From positions 1,679,001 through 1,743,000 of the forward strand of contig NC_083533.1 in the NCBI RefSeq assembly GCF_032362555.1: a stretch of 64,000 nt of DNA. Reading direction: 5' to 3'. The notes under the pieces are model-generated. The model saw only the letters and a program-made list of their open reading frames with translations, was not told the DNA's origin and searched no databases. The position numbers and the translations under genes are program-made. Below, piece after piece: positions 54,006-64,000 of the stretch; the first letter of the stretch is position 1; every line of letters begins with the position of its first letter. Source of the DNA: Amyelois transitella. Its lineage: Eukaryota; Arthropoda; Insecta; Lepidoptera; Pyralidae.

Positions 54006-54419
54006 ACTTTAAAATAGTAATAAGGGCAATCGAAAGATGCGGGGTGAGAGGGGCGGGGGCGGTCACGCGTATTAGAAAGAACGCTGGTTCGCCGTATTAA
54101 ATGTTTCGCTGCAAATTGCTTATAACGACTATATCTCAAAACCTATTCGTCTGCTTTATATACTGTAAATGGCAATTTTAGTCTACATGAAAAGCCGAAA
54201 GTAATAAACATATTTATTTGGATAAGGATTTATACTGAATTAAAGAAAATTGGTTTCAAAATAACTTATGTTTATAATGAAAAAATAATCTTAAAAAATG
54301 AACATAAAAGTGGTTATTGTAAGTAAACCTTAAGAGATAGATATATGCTCTCGCGGACTATTTTGTGGCAAAAAATGAGAACTTCACAACTTTAGTACAT
54401 TGTTTTACTATATCTTTGT

Positions 54420-54725
54420 TGGTTTGCGCAGCGTTCGCGTGGAAAGCTCGCAGATGGCCGACTCATTCAACTTTCACCGTCATTGTTGACGTTTCCCGTA
54501 GGAAATCCGGGATAAAATGTAGCCTATAGCCTTCCTCGATAAATAGACTATCTAACAGTGAAAGAATTATTCAAATCGGTTCAGTAGTTTCTGAGATTAG
54601 CGCGTTTAAACAAACAAACAAACAAACAAAACAAACTCTTCAGCTTTATAATATTAGTATAGATGAGAAAGAGATGGATTGATCCTATTCTTTTTTGTGT
54701 TTGTGCCGGGAACCACATGGCACTA
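54420..54725. repeat. Family D-like element and family A head fragment
   Basis: Family D-like from about 54420 ('TTGGTTTGCGCAGCGTTCGC') to 'TTTATAATATTAGTATAGAT' (54662). Then a family A head in reverse ('GTGCCGGGAACCACATGGCA') to 54725. Confidence 0.5.
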
Positions 54726-54805
54726 TGAAAACATACACACTTTTGCATGTAGGTACAATAAGTACTTAATTCTATTTTAAATGAGCAAAGTTGTATTCCA
54801 TATGA

Positions 54806-55300
54806 GGTGTGGGTCCCAGCACCAATAGAAAAAATAATGGGCCCACTTCATCTCTTTACCATGGATGTCTTAAAAAGCGACTAAGGGATGGGTTCATAAA
54901 CTTGGGTTTCTTCCAGTGGCGTAACTACAGGGTAGCAAGTCGGCAAAATGCCACGGGCCCCCAGCCAGAAGGGGCCCCCGGTCAGAGGAGAATCCCAACT
55001 CCCAACATTTCTTATTTATCATACATGTTTAGTAGAAAAAAGTTTTAGTCTTTGATTTATTTTTATTACCTACTCAGTTTCCTACACAAGTAAAAAAAAA
55101 TATTAACAATTCAAAGCTTTTGTAAAAAAAGGGTTGTAACCCAGTTTTAGAACGTACCTTTCCGATGAATTTGCCACGGGCCACGAATGGTATAGTTACG
55201 CCACTGGTTTCTTCTTTTAGGCGATGGGCTAGCAACATGTATTTGAATTTCAATTCTATTATTAAGCCAAACCTCTGATCGTGGTCTTTCAGTCAGATAG
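54806..55300 (+). repeat. Family A copy split by a hAT MITE
   Basis: 5' half 54806-54913 and 3' half 55207-55300; removing the MITE and one target copy restores 'AACTTGGGTTTCTTCTTTTA'. Confidence 0.75.
54914..55206. mobile_element. hAT MITE, 293 bp, 8-bp target duplication
   Basis: Terminal inverted repeats CAGTGGCGTAACTA at both ends (perfect over 14 bases) and GTTTCTTC duplicated at 54906-54913 and 55207-55214. Too short to encode a transposase. The CAGTGGCGTAAC end is widespread in hAT elements of animals. Confidence 0.88.
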
Positions 55301-55395
55301 TCACTTTGTGTAAAACTGTTATTAGACAAAATACGCACGCGAGGAGCGCGTGTTGTTGTGTCCAGAAAGTTGAGGATCTAACCGGGAGTAAATGT

Positions 55396-55421
55396 CAGGA
55401 GGAAAAGAGTTGTATTTTTGA
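55396..55421. repeat. 26-bp direct repeat, left copy
   Basis: Identical to 61903-61928 (starts CAGGAGGAAAAGAGTTGTAT). See findings for the possible meaning. Confidence 0.85.
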
Positions 55422-55599
55422 ACATGAACATTGGTACCACACCCAGCCAAGCAAAGCCTGACCCAGTCTAGCTGGATACACCAGGGGGCACAGATTTTAT
55501 AGGGAGTGACACGCTCAGGGATGGGAGAGGAAGGCCGACCAGCCGCAACCAGTCGACCACAATCGACCGACTATACAGCCTATAGCCAATATAGGAATT

Positions 55600-56034
55600 A
55601 AGGAAGACGGGTATTTCGACGGAGGAGAGCGTTGATGTGTTGCGTGTTTCCTTCTTCCTTGTATCTAGTTCTTGTTTTAACGGTTCGTTATCAGTTTCAT
55701 TTATTTCGTAGGAATCTCGTGCTGCTGTGATGATTTTTGTTATAAGTCGCGATGTCTGCCCATTCTAAAGAATTTGTAGTGTAGGATTTCATTAGGCCTT
55801 CGTTATTATGTAGGAATTTTATCCCCGTTTCGATGGTTTTTGTGATTGGTTGGTCGGCTGTTTCAGATCTTTATTCTTGTCATCCAAATTTGCCTTCAAC
55901 CTGTGGCTTTCTCTCAAGTTGGCCGCGTTGTTTCCAATGTAAGTACTTCCAGTTTTAGATATTGATGTCACACGTTTCGTTTGTAGTGTTGTTTCTAAAG
56001 TGTCGTGTTTCTTGTACACTTCCAGTTGCAGCAT
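55600..56034 (-). pseudogene. Coding remnant 3' of the endonuclease LINE
   Basis: On the minus strand, open from about 56034 with 'KKHDTLETTLQTKRVTSIS', 'NNAANLRESHRLKANLDDKN', then after a frame change 'TGIKFLHNNEGLMKSYTTNS' and a stop near 55680. The HDxLE motif links it to the tandem array next to it. Function unknown. Confidence 0.5.
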
Positions 56035-56039
56035 TAGCC

Positions 56040-57430
56040 CTAATGCGTCGTGTTTCTCCAGTTCGTAGCATAGATTCCGATTTTATTTACTGTAGTTTTT
56101 CCAGATCTCATTTTCGCCTCCTATGCCCGTGTTTAATCAGGTTCTTAGTATTGATTCTATACGTCGTGATATCTTTAATTAGCAGCGTTTATTCCTATAC
56201 GTCGTGTTTGATGATGATGATTTCCATCAGTTCGCAGCATTCATTCCTATACATAGTGTTTTCTCGGATCCAAACCTATGATTCCAATACATTGTGTTTT
56301 CTCAGGTTCGCAGCATTAATTCCAATACATCATGTTTTCTCTAATTCGTAGTCTTGATTCCAATACGCCCTGTTCTCTCAGGTTCGCAGCAATGATTCCA
56401 ATATGACCTCTATCAGTTCGCAGCATTAATTCCAATCATGTTTTCTCTTTCTTTCCAATACATCATGTTCGCAACATTAATTCCAATACATCTTGTTTTC
56501 TCTAATTCGTAGTCTTGATTCCAATACATCGTGTTCTCTCAGGTGCGCAGCATTGATTGCAATATGACCTCTATCAGTTCGCAGCATTAATTCCAATATG
56601 ACCTCTATCAGTTCGCAGTATTAATTTAAATACATCACGTTTTCTCTTATTCGTTGTCTTGCTTCCAATACGTGATGTTACCTCAGGTTCGCAGCATTGA
56701 TTCCAATAAGACCTCTCTCAGTTCGCAGCATTAATTCCAATACATCATGTTTTCTCTAATTCGTAGTCTTGATTCCAATATGTCGTGTTCTCCCAGGTTC
56801 GCAGCATTGATTGCAATATGACCTCTATCAGTTCGCAGAATTAATTCCTATCCATCATGTTTTCTTAAATTCGTAGTCTTGATTCCAATACACCATGTTG
56901 TCTCAGGTTCACGGCATTGATTCCAATATGACCTCTATCAGTTCGCAGCATTAATTCCAATACATCATGTTTTCTCTAATTCGTAGTCTTGATTCCAGTA
57001 TGTTTTGTTCTCTCAGGTTCGCAGCATCGATTCCAATATGGCCTCTATCAGTTCGCAGCATTAATTCCAATATGACCTCTATCAGTTCGCAGCATTAATT
57101 CCGATGTGACCTCTATCAGTTCGCAGTATTGATTGCAATATAACCTCTATCAGTTCGCAGCATTGATTCCAGTCCATCAAGTTTTCTCAAATTCGTAGTC
57201 TTGATTCCAATACGTCATGTTGTCTCAGGTTCGCAGCATTGATTCCAATATGACATCTATCAGTTCGCAGCATTAATTCCAATACATCATGTTTTCTCGA
57301 ATTTACAGCCTTAATTCAATACGTCGTGTTGTCTCAAATTCGCGGCATTGATTTTAATAAGTCATGTTTTTTGAGGTTCGCAGCATTAGTTCCAATATAT
57401 CGGTTTTCAGTATTTCCTCCAGCTCGTAGC
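56040..57430. repeat. Minisatellite array, 34-39 bp units, about 1.4 kb
   Basis: Units alternate between forms built on TTCGCAGCATTGATTCCAATA followed by TGACCTCTATCAG (34 bp) or CGTCATGTTTTCTCAGG-like (37-39 bp), plus a variant AATTCGTAGTCTTGATTCC. Read on the minus strand, many 39-bp units encode 13 residues of the type NLREHDVLESRLR, in line with the coding remnants on both sides. Confidence 0.85.
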
Positions 57431-57499
57431 CTTGATTCCAATATGACTTCTCCAGTTCTTAGTACTTAGTTTTATTTAGCACTCAATTTTGATTCTAAT

Positions 57500-58651
57500 A
57501 TGTCGTATTTTTTCCAAATTCCAGCATTGATTTTATTGCCTGAGATCCACGTGGTTTTGCAGCTTGCTCTGCCGATTAATTTATTTAATCTAAGTTGTTC
57601 AATCGTTATAAGGTTTGTTAGAATTTCTCCCGTGGTATTTTTGTGTTTGTGGTGGAGGTTTTCCTCTATGCTCTTTAAGGTGCGTTGTTTTCTAGTGTCT
57701 TGGTTTACGGCATGTGCGTTGAAATCACCTAGAATTATCAGGTTGGAGTTGTTTGGCTGTACTCTTATGAGTTTTCGGATTCGTATGAGGTCGTTAGTTA
57801 CTGCGGATGTTGAGTTTGATCAATGTTTTGTGATCACGAGTAGATTAGTTTTGCTTCCGACGTTGATTAATGCTGCCATGTTGTTAATGTTGGATTTCAT
57901 CCAGTCAGTCGATATATTGTAGTTTTTCTTTGTCAGGATGACTAGTCTAGCCCTCGGCTACTATTGTTGCCGCTCAAAATCCAGTTATAGTGTTTAGATT
58001 CATAGGTGCCGGATATTATGTGCGTTTCTTGAAGGCAGGCTATAGGCATTGCTTTGTCTTCCAGTGTTTGGTCGATGTCCAATTTCTTAGTTAGGGTTGC
58101 AGCGCCTCTTACATTCCATGTTGCTATGTTGAGGTTATTATTATCGATCTGGTCGTGGTTTAGTAGGGCCTGGGACGAATAAGTCTGTGGCCTGTCTCGT
58201 CTGGGCGGCATCCATCGGCGTGTAATCGTTAGAGCTTAGTGTGTCTTGAGTTATGATTGGGCCCATTGCGCCCATATGGTGTTCGAAACAATCGTAGTAG
58301 TTTTCTATGAAGATTAAACTCTGCTATTTCTTTTAAGAGGGTGCCGAGAAATACTTTGACGTGGATGATGTCGTATTCGGCGGCAGCTATTAGAATGTCG
58401 GTTCCACCTCATACTCCTTCCGTGAATTGTGATTTTGTGTATTTCTTGATTTGTGTTTCTAAATCTGAAATATCTGTTTGATGGTTCAGGTTGCTTATAA
58501 TTTCTTGGCGTTTGTTTTTGTCGTGTTGGTTTTCTTCCGTATATTTTGCAAGGTCTCGACGAATCGCACGGTGATCGAATGTTAGGCCTAATAAGTCATT
58601 TATTTGGTGAGCTTTGCTTTTGAGTGATTGCTCTGTATATGCAGTTGCCAT
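57500..58651 (-). pseudogene. Decayed LINE: coiled N-terminal part and AP-type endonuclease
   Basis: On the minus strand, from 58651: a charged helical segment (MATAYTEQSLKSKAHQINDL ... TDISDLETQIKKYTKSQF), then frames broken by stops, then the endonuclease with NIATWNVRGA (Asn), CLQETH (Glu) and, further on, NLIILGDFNAHAVNQDTRK (Asp/Asn). It is followed by KKYDILESKLSAK, the first HDxLE-like unit. Several stops and shifts make it non-functional. No reverse transcriptase was seen downstream. Clade not determined. Confidence 0.7.
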
Positions 58652-58659
58652 CTCGCATT

Positions 58660-59196
58660 ATTTCCTTTATCGATATGATTTTTGTGTTTGTTCTTGCAAT
58701 GTATTTTAGCTGTAAAAAGAACTTAATATCTAGAATGGCTGTGGAGAGAATGGTTCATTATTAAGTACTATAATGGTTTATGGTTTAGTATGTGTATTTG
58801 CAGGGTTTTGTTTTTTAGGTTGGTAATTTGTTTTGGCCAGATGTGCGTTCTTTGGATTTTATTGTCGGATTCATTGAAATTGTTGTTTCTTTAGGGTCCC
58901 TCTTTTTGTTATTTCTTTTTAAAATTTTTGTTTATTGCGCAATGCTCGCACATGTTCGGCATTGACTTTCGAGAAAGTTTTGTAGGAGGATTATTTTATA
59001 GTGTTGCGCTGTCATTGACGCCGATGGTTTTATTTATTTATTACGGATGGCCCTGTTTAGGTTTTTCTCTTTTTTAGAGTTTTTGTGTATTCTGAATATA
59101 GAATAATTGTTACATGGACAAGGTTTATTAAGTCTGGTGATTGAGGTTCCTTAATTTTTACTACGCTTTTATTAGCTTGGGTTGTATGTATGTATG

Positions 59197-59227
<31 letters not shown>

Positions 59228-60160
59228 CGGAATCTTTGAGCTTAATTTTCACTGATTTCTAAACGTCTGATCAACTTGAAACTTTGCACACGTATCAAGG
59301 ACCGATGACAATGCAATATTTTGATAAGAGTTTCTCATTATCCTTATTAAAACTGCCAGGATTAATAAATTCATTTTTAGATCCTTCGTATGAGAGTAAG
59401 AGAGACAGAGATAGCACCAGTGCCAGTAATCTCCATACAAGAAACCAAGAAGTTCTGACGTATAATGAGTCAAAAAGAGATGTAATATATTTCCATATAA
59501 TGTTACTATTAACCTGAGGCTTCTTTATTTCATCGCATTGCTCCATTTAGAATTACCATTAGAAACCATAGTAGAATTAGTAGAATATTTTAAAACAATA
59601 AAAAATATATAAGTAATAAAACAAAAGTAATAAATGAAAATTGAACAACTAAATTTACAAAAATACAAGAATAAAGTTACTACCTACAGAACTTTGCGAT
59701 ATTTAATACGTATTTAACATATTAATGCAATTCTTGAATTAACATTAGGTATCTTTTGCCTATTTATAATAGCAACACTGTAATACTCGTTTGGAAAATG
59801 AGTGACAGTTTTTATGTCAAATAAGTTTTGCAGTAAGTTTTGATTGAATTCGATTCGAACACCTGTAAACTTTCTTTCTGTTGTTTTTTACCGGTGCCTG
59901 TGTATTTACCTATTTGCACTTTGTTTTGTGCTGATAACTTGTCGTTATTTGGAGTTTGGAATCTTCCGTTGAGTCGAGCTTTGTTCTTCCGGATATTCGT
60001 GTAATTTTATCATCTGAGATTGGACTCTTGACTGTGTTTACTGTGTTGTGCAGATATTTTGAGATAGGACTCCTGTAAAAAGTACCTTATTATTTGAGAT
60101 AGGAGTCCCAAGTTTGTGTTTGTTTTTGTGAAAGACAGATTTTACAACAAAAGTGCCACG
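58660..60160. other. No gene recognised; TATG microsatellite at 59186-59227
   Basis: Contains about ten TATG/GTAT units at 59186-59227, then 'AACGGAATCTTTGAGC'. Such tails end family A and B copies, but no body of either family is recognised next to it. The stretch 59930-60160 is the upstream flank of the THAP exon. Confidence 0.45.
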
Positions 60161-60209
60161 ATGTCTTCAGATAAACTTTGTTGCGTTCCTGGTTGTAAAG
60201 GCAGTGGAG
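60161..60209 (+). CDS. Orphan first exon of a THAP-domain protein
   Basis: ATG with a fair context (CCACGATG) opens MSSDKLCCVPGCKGSG, then a donor G|GTATGT in phase 1. The Cys-x4-Cys spacing (CCVPGC) is the first zinc-ligand pair of a THAP domain, and THAP genes often have an intron at this point. No second exon (FP...W...C-x2-H) was found up to 64000, so the gene continues beyond the window or is a remnant. THAP proteins include both host transcription factors and P-element-like transposases; the exon alone cannot tell them apart. Confidence 0.55.
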
Positions 60210-60375
60210 GTATGTTTGAAATATTTTTGTTCCTGTATCAATCTGCCTCTTAATCTTATGGTTTGATTCCTGGCAAGGCCACAATCGAAAATTATTACGT
60301 TTGCTGGATAGTGAAAAATATTATTAACAGTGATTTATCACTATAAAATTCTTTTCAACTGGGTTTAACAATCAT

Positions 60376-60530
60376 CATACATACATATAATCACGTCTAT
60401 ATCCCTTGCGGGGTAGACAGAGCCAACAGTCTTGTAAAGACTGATAGGCCACGTTCAGCTATTTGGCTTTAAGATAGAATTGAGATTCAAATAGTGACAG
60501 GTTGCAAGCCCATCGCCTTAAAAAGAATCA
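60376..60530 (-). repeat. Family A copy, 5'-truncated
   Basis: From ATACATATAATCACGTC to 'CCCATCGCCTTAAAAAGAAT'. Confidence 0.7.
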
Positions 60531-60546
60531 TGATGATGAGAATATT

Positions 60547-60681
60547 ATGAGATTTAATCCAATCAGGCCACATATAACTTTAAGAAAGTTAGTTGTGAAA
60601 ACCTCCGGCGATGGGCGCATGGTTGGGAAAGTCTTTTCTAGTAAGATAGTTATACCAGAAGTGTTAACTTCCAAAAAATAA
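60547..60681 (+). other. Small open frame of unknown status (44 codons)
   Basis: Reads MRFNPIRPHITLRKLVVKTS then GDGRMVGKVFSSKIVIPEVL and stops at TAA (60679-60681). Composition is protein-like (balanced, no low complexity), but it abuts a repeat and has no recognised family. It may be an exon or a transposon remnant. Confidence 0.25.
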
Positions 60682-60754
60682 TTGTATAAAAAAACTAAAA
60701 AACTACCCGTTTTATTGCAAATCAAACTAAAAAATAGAAAATAAATAATAGTTT

Positions 60755-61230
60755 AAAAAAAACTAAAAAACTACGCTTTTATTGCTAATCAAACTAAAAA
60801 ATAGAAAATAAAAATTAATGACAAAGGAATTCAGTAGTAGCAAGTCGAACAATCAGTTATAGTCAGTTGTAGTAGTAATTACCTCGGATTAAAATTATAA
60901 CAAAATTAAATTTATAAACAAAACAATTTAAATCAGAGTAAAAAGCGTGGGGTGCATTTTACTTCATTTTCATAACTCTCTTGTCATAAATATATGCTAA
61001 TAGAATGATTTTAATATTTACTACACCAGGCACCCCACGCTTTTTACTCTGATTTAAATTGTTTTGTTTATAAATTTAATTTTGTTATAATTTTAATCCG
61101 AGGTAATTACTACTACAACTGACTATAACTGATTGTTCGACTTGCTACTACTGAATTCCTTTGTCATTAATTTTTATTTTCTATTTTTTAGTTTGATTAG
61201 CAATAAAAGCGTAGTTTTTTAGTTTTTTTT
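60755..61230. repeat. 201-bp perfect inverted repeat with 74-bp spacer
   Basis: Arms 60755-60955 and 61030-61230 read as exact reverse complements over their full length by manual comparison. The spacer is AT-rich. A diverged extra copy of the outer end of the arm ('ACTAAAAAACTACCCGTTTT', 60683-60750) precedes the left arm in tandem. No open frame of note in the arms. Confidence 0.93.
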
Positions 61231-61239
61231 TTTGTTAAC

Positions 61240-61900
61240 ATATATGAATTACTATACTACATTAATTATTACATTAGCTGGTTCATATGGTTTGGTATAT
61301 TAATTGGCTTTGAGATGTTTGACCTTTTTTGATAATAATAGCGGGAGCTACGATACTCGGGTGTTAGTGGTTGTTAAAGAAAACCTATGTGAATTTAATG
61401 ATGTTATTTGTTGTTATAGTTAAAAATGTAGTTGGGGTTGTTATTGGATTGATCTCGATGTGTTTAAATGTTTGAAGTTTCTTAGGCCCTATTGTGTTGT
61501 TTACTTGATTTGTGTCATTTAACTTTTACACAAATTTAAATTGTTAGCAGAATTGGTATTTACTTTTAATTTTATTAGTTATAAATAATTGAATGTAGGG
61601 ACTGTTCTGTTTGGGTTAAAATGACGTATTCTTATCATAGTTTTCTTTCTTGGGAGCTCTGGTACCGCAGGTGTTAAAGTATATAGAAACGATCTCACCG
61701 GGTTTTCTGCAGCACGAGCACATATAAATATCGCAATTGTTGCGCTGCACCAACACAAAACACTTGAAAACACGACACAATTTGCACTATGTATGGTTTA
61801 AGGAATCTAAAACTAAAAAAGTCTCTTAATATCGCGACTAAACTTATTGTATGAGGCTCAGCCCGGGTGACGTTTAGGCGGTGCGAGTGGTCAACAGATG
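61240..61900. other. No gene recognised
   Basis: AT-rich, T-skewed. A 64-codon minus-strand frame (61579-61773) has no motif that would support a gene. Confidence 0.35.
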
Positions 61901-61902
61901 TG

Positions 61903-61928
61903 CAGGAGGAAAAGAGTTGTATTTTTGA
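61903..61928. repeat. 26-bp direct repeat, right copy
   Basis: Second copy of 55396-55421; identical over 26 bases, and differing just outside. Confidence 0.85.
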
Positions 61929-62224
61929 TACTTAATAAATTTAAAGCAATAAAATTTTATTTTGCCAGAAGGTAAGAATTATGGTTATCAATTTAAATGC
62001 GTAGGTAACGTCTGTTCATGATTAGGTAGATTAATTTATTAAAATTCAATTCGTATTGCTTTGATTAAGCATGCAAGTAATCATCCTTATAGGTTTTAAG
62101 GTCATTGTGCTACAAAAAGCGGCCAATCGACCTCTAAACAGAAGCGGGAACGTTTTGTATCCGTAATTGTACCGTAATTATTATGGCATTGTGTGTATAA
62201 AGCACAACATTGTACCTACATAAT

Positions 62225-62350
62225 CCACGATTAGTACGCAAAACCGGCTACGGACGGCGAACGGTGGCCGTCGATTTTACTATCTCGCTGTGTAGTCGTA
62301 CTCAGTGTTAGAAGGCTGCGCCGGCGCGTACGCGGCCTGTCCGGTAAAAA
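62225..62350 (+). promoter_or_regulatory. Candidate CpG-rich promoter / non-coding first exon
   Basis: A local GC and CpG peak (e.g. GCGCCGGCGCGTACGCGGCC) in AT-rich DNA. It contains an arthropod initiator-like TCAGT (in 'GTACTCAGTGTTAGAAGG') and a donor-like CCG|GTAAAA about 45 bases later. It could start a gene that extends beyond the right edge. Confidence 0.3.
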
Positions 62351-62359
62351 TTGGGAATA

Positions 62360-64000
62360 ATAATCCTAATGACTCCGAAAATACGAAAAATGCAAAAATT
62401 TACTTTCTGTGCCGTTGAAAAATAAAAGTAAAGTAAAAATTTTTTCGCGGTTCCTAAACTTTTTTTGCGATAGGTCTATTAACCGACAAAATTGGAAAGT
62501 CCTAAGTTACCACTTGGTAGCGTTCTCTAAATACTCTTCTTTAAATGACAGTGTAATAAATTTTGACAGTTTGAAGAAAATGTTCGTGACGTGATCTTAA
62601 AAAAACTTTGTCAATATTTTCGTTTGTTTAAAAATCGTTATAAATGCTTTATTTGACTCACTTGACTTAATATGCAGTAATTGCGGATTACAGACTGTTT
62701 CATGGATGTAATTTGTAAATACAGGTAAATTTGCCTCTTTAATTACAGTTAAACGTTCTGCACGTCAAAACTAGGTTTCAGTCTTCAATTCATTGATTAA
62801 TTACTCTTTTAATTTAAACGATGGTTTTCATTAGAGAATGGTTTTTGTTGCATGCTTCATAAGATTAACACAGCTATTAAAGTTACTTACCTAGATATTG
62901 TCTCTATTTAGAAGTAAGTACTTTATTCTTTGAATAGAAAAACTTATTACTTTTTAACATGTTTATAAGTATAACATGAGTATTTATTTATTAGACAAGT
63001 ATTTTATGTTTAGTATGGTGGAGTTTATATATCATAATACAATTCTTGAACTTTGTGGCCAGGGTAATCTTTGAATTTTCTTGTTACATATTTACTACAA
63101 AATTTAAAAAGTTAAGGAGTATCTTGGTACCAAATAAATATATGAATAAATTGTTTATTAATTAATTAATAATGATAACACCATTTAATTTGAATATATT
63201 TAGCATTTAGGGTTCTTCTATGATTAAAATCATGCCTCACGGTATGGACAGAGTCAGTCCTTTAAAATTACACAACGGCTACACTCACCTTACTGATGAA
63301 AATGAGATGCTGAACTCGGAAGAAGAACAAAGTTAACTATAATTCTTTCACTTGTCAAAAACAGCAGGGTCACACTATTTTTTTTCACTATCATGCCATT
63401 GTGTCAATCATAAAAATGTAAAGATTAAAAATGATAATTAGTTCATTTAGGTTTAGATAGCTAGAATATTGTAAGAATGACAAATAAATGAAAAAAAAAG
63501 TACCTACATACTTAAAAAACCTTTTTCTTTTTGTTTCAGATGCTGTTTAGGTTCAACAATCAATTCAATAAATTTATATAAAAAAAATTAATGCATTTCA
63601 TATCAATGTAATTTTTTTACTTACTATGAAAAGTAAGGCCAGTATGAAGTATTTTTTTTTAATAATAAAATATAAATAAGTTTTTATGTAAGAATCAATT
63701 TTTTTGAGTAAACAAATGGCCAGTATAAATCATTTGTTATTTATTAAGAAAAATAAAGGAATAATAATTTCTATTCAAATAACTGCAAGATGGAATTTGG
63801 AATATTTATGATGTTATGTGAGTATTATTTTTATGTCCATACTTAAAAAATATTTTATACCTACTTAATGGCAACATTACACTTCTTGCGCTCCCCCTCT
63901 TTTCTCATAAAATGTGTTCCATTAAGTATGTTTACCATTAAATTAAATTTATAATATATTTTTGTTAGTTTCTTAACATTTCTAACTCATATTTTATAGT
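62360..64000. other. No gene recognised
   Basis: AT-rich; would be intron or intergenic DNA. A plus-strand frame at 62409-62594 has no known motif. Confidence 0.35.

Noticed and set aside
55962-57922. Plus-strand frames of 129 and 140 codons
   Set aside because: They are antisense to the LINE remnant and its array; hydrophobic composition is a by-product of the repeat.
1-64000. CRISPR array, operon or bacterial defence system
   Set aside because: The direct repeats found are dispersed retroposons or minisatellites; all recognised genes are intron-split eukaryotic genes.

Overview
The window looks like nuclear DNA of a moth or butterfly. It is AT-rich. Host genes are split into short exons by GT-AG introns, and the space between and inside genes is filled with interspersed repeats of types common in Lepidoptera (tRNA-derived SINEs, LINE 3' ends, foldback elements ending in a 'GCGACTTCGTCCGC' motif). 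Species cannot be read from the sequence. No rRNA gene, CRISPR array or bacterial feature was seen.

Host genes. (1) An orphan first coding exon on the minus strand at 4571-4711. (2) Kanadaptin (SLC4A1AP family), plus strand, 27269-39457, 11 coding exons, 635 aa. (3) PUS3, the tRNA pseudouridine-38/39 synthase, plus strand, 40144-45857, 9 coding exons, 432 aa, starting about 690 bp after the kanadaptin stop. (4) A minus-strand THAP-domain gene, 48203 to about 52013, joined here from four exons; its first THAP exon was not found and the entry to the second looks broken. (5) A plus-strand first exon of a second THAP protein at 60161-60209. (6) A damaged first exon at 46880-47023 whose frame is broken by a small inverted duplication. 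Splice phases agree at every junction used for kanadaptin and PUS3, so those two models are firm.

Repeats. Working names used here: family A, a ~250-285 bp SINE-like repeat starting GCCGTGTGGTTCCCGGCACC and ending in TATG repeats (over 40 copies); family B, 3' ends of a LINE whose tail resembles that of A; family C, a tRNA-derived SINE with A and B boxes; family D, 'GCGACTTCGTCCGC' elements; family E, 3' ends of the jockey/CR1-like LINE that is present nearly whole at 30488-33900; family F, a second tRNA-headed repeat; family G, a short repeat with 'ATTAAGTCCGCC'.

Layout. 1-4.4 kb: repeats, no gene seen. 4.5-5.2 kb: orphan exon and its upstream region. 5.7-19.2 kb: repeats, including a 150-bp tandem array (9088-9925) and a hAT-like element split by a SINE. 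19.2-24.4 kb: two inverted-repeat DNA transposons carrying nested insertions. 27-46 kb: kanadaptin and PUS3, with repeats in almost every larger intron; kanadaptin intron 4 holds a LINE-in-LINE nest. 46-52 kb: damaged exon and THAP gene. 54.8-58.7 kb: a hAT MITE and a decayed endonuclease-encoding LINE whose coding repeat has expanded into a ~1.4 kb minisatellite. 60-62 kb: orphan THAP exon and a 201-bp perfect inverted repeat.

The most striking observations are structural: the 201-bp perfect palindrome, two smaller perfect hairpins (one breaking a reading frame), two 5'-inverted retroposon insertions with target-site duplications, and the shared 3' tail of the SINE-like family A and LINE family B. 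I found no clear evidence for a wholly new gene system.
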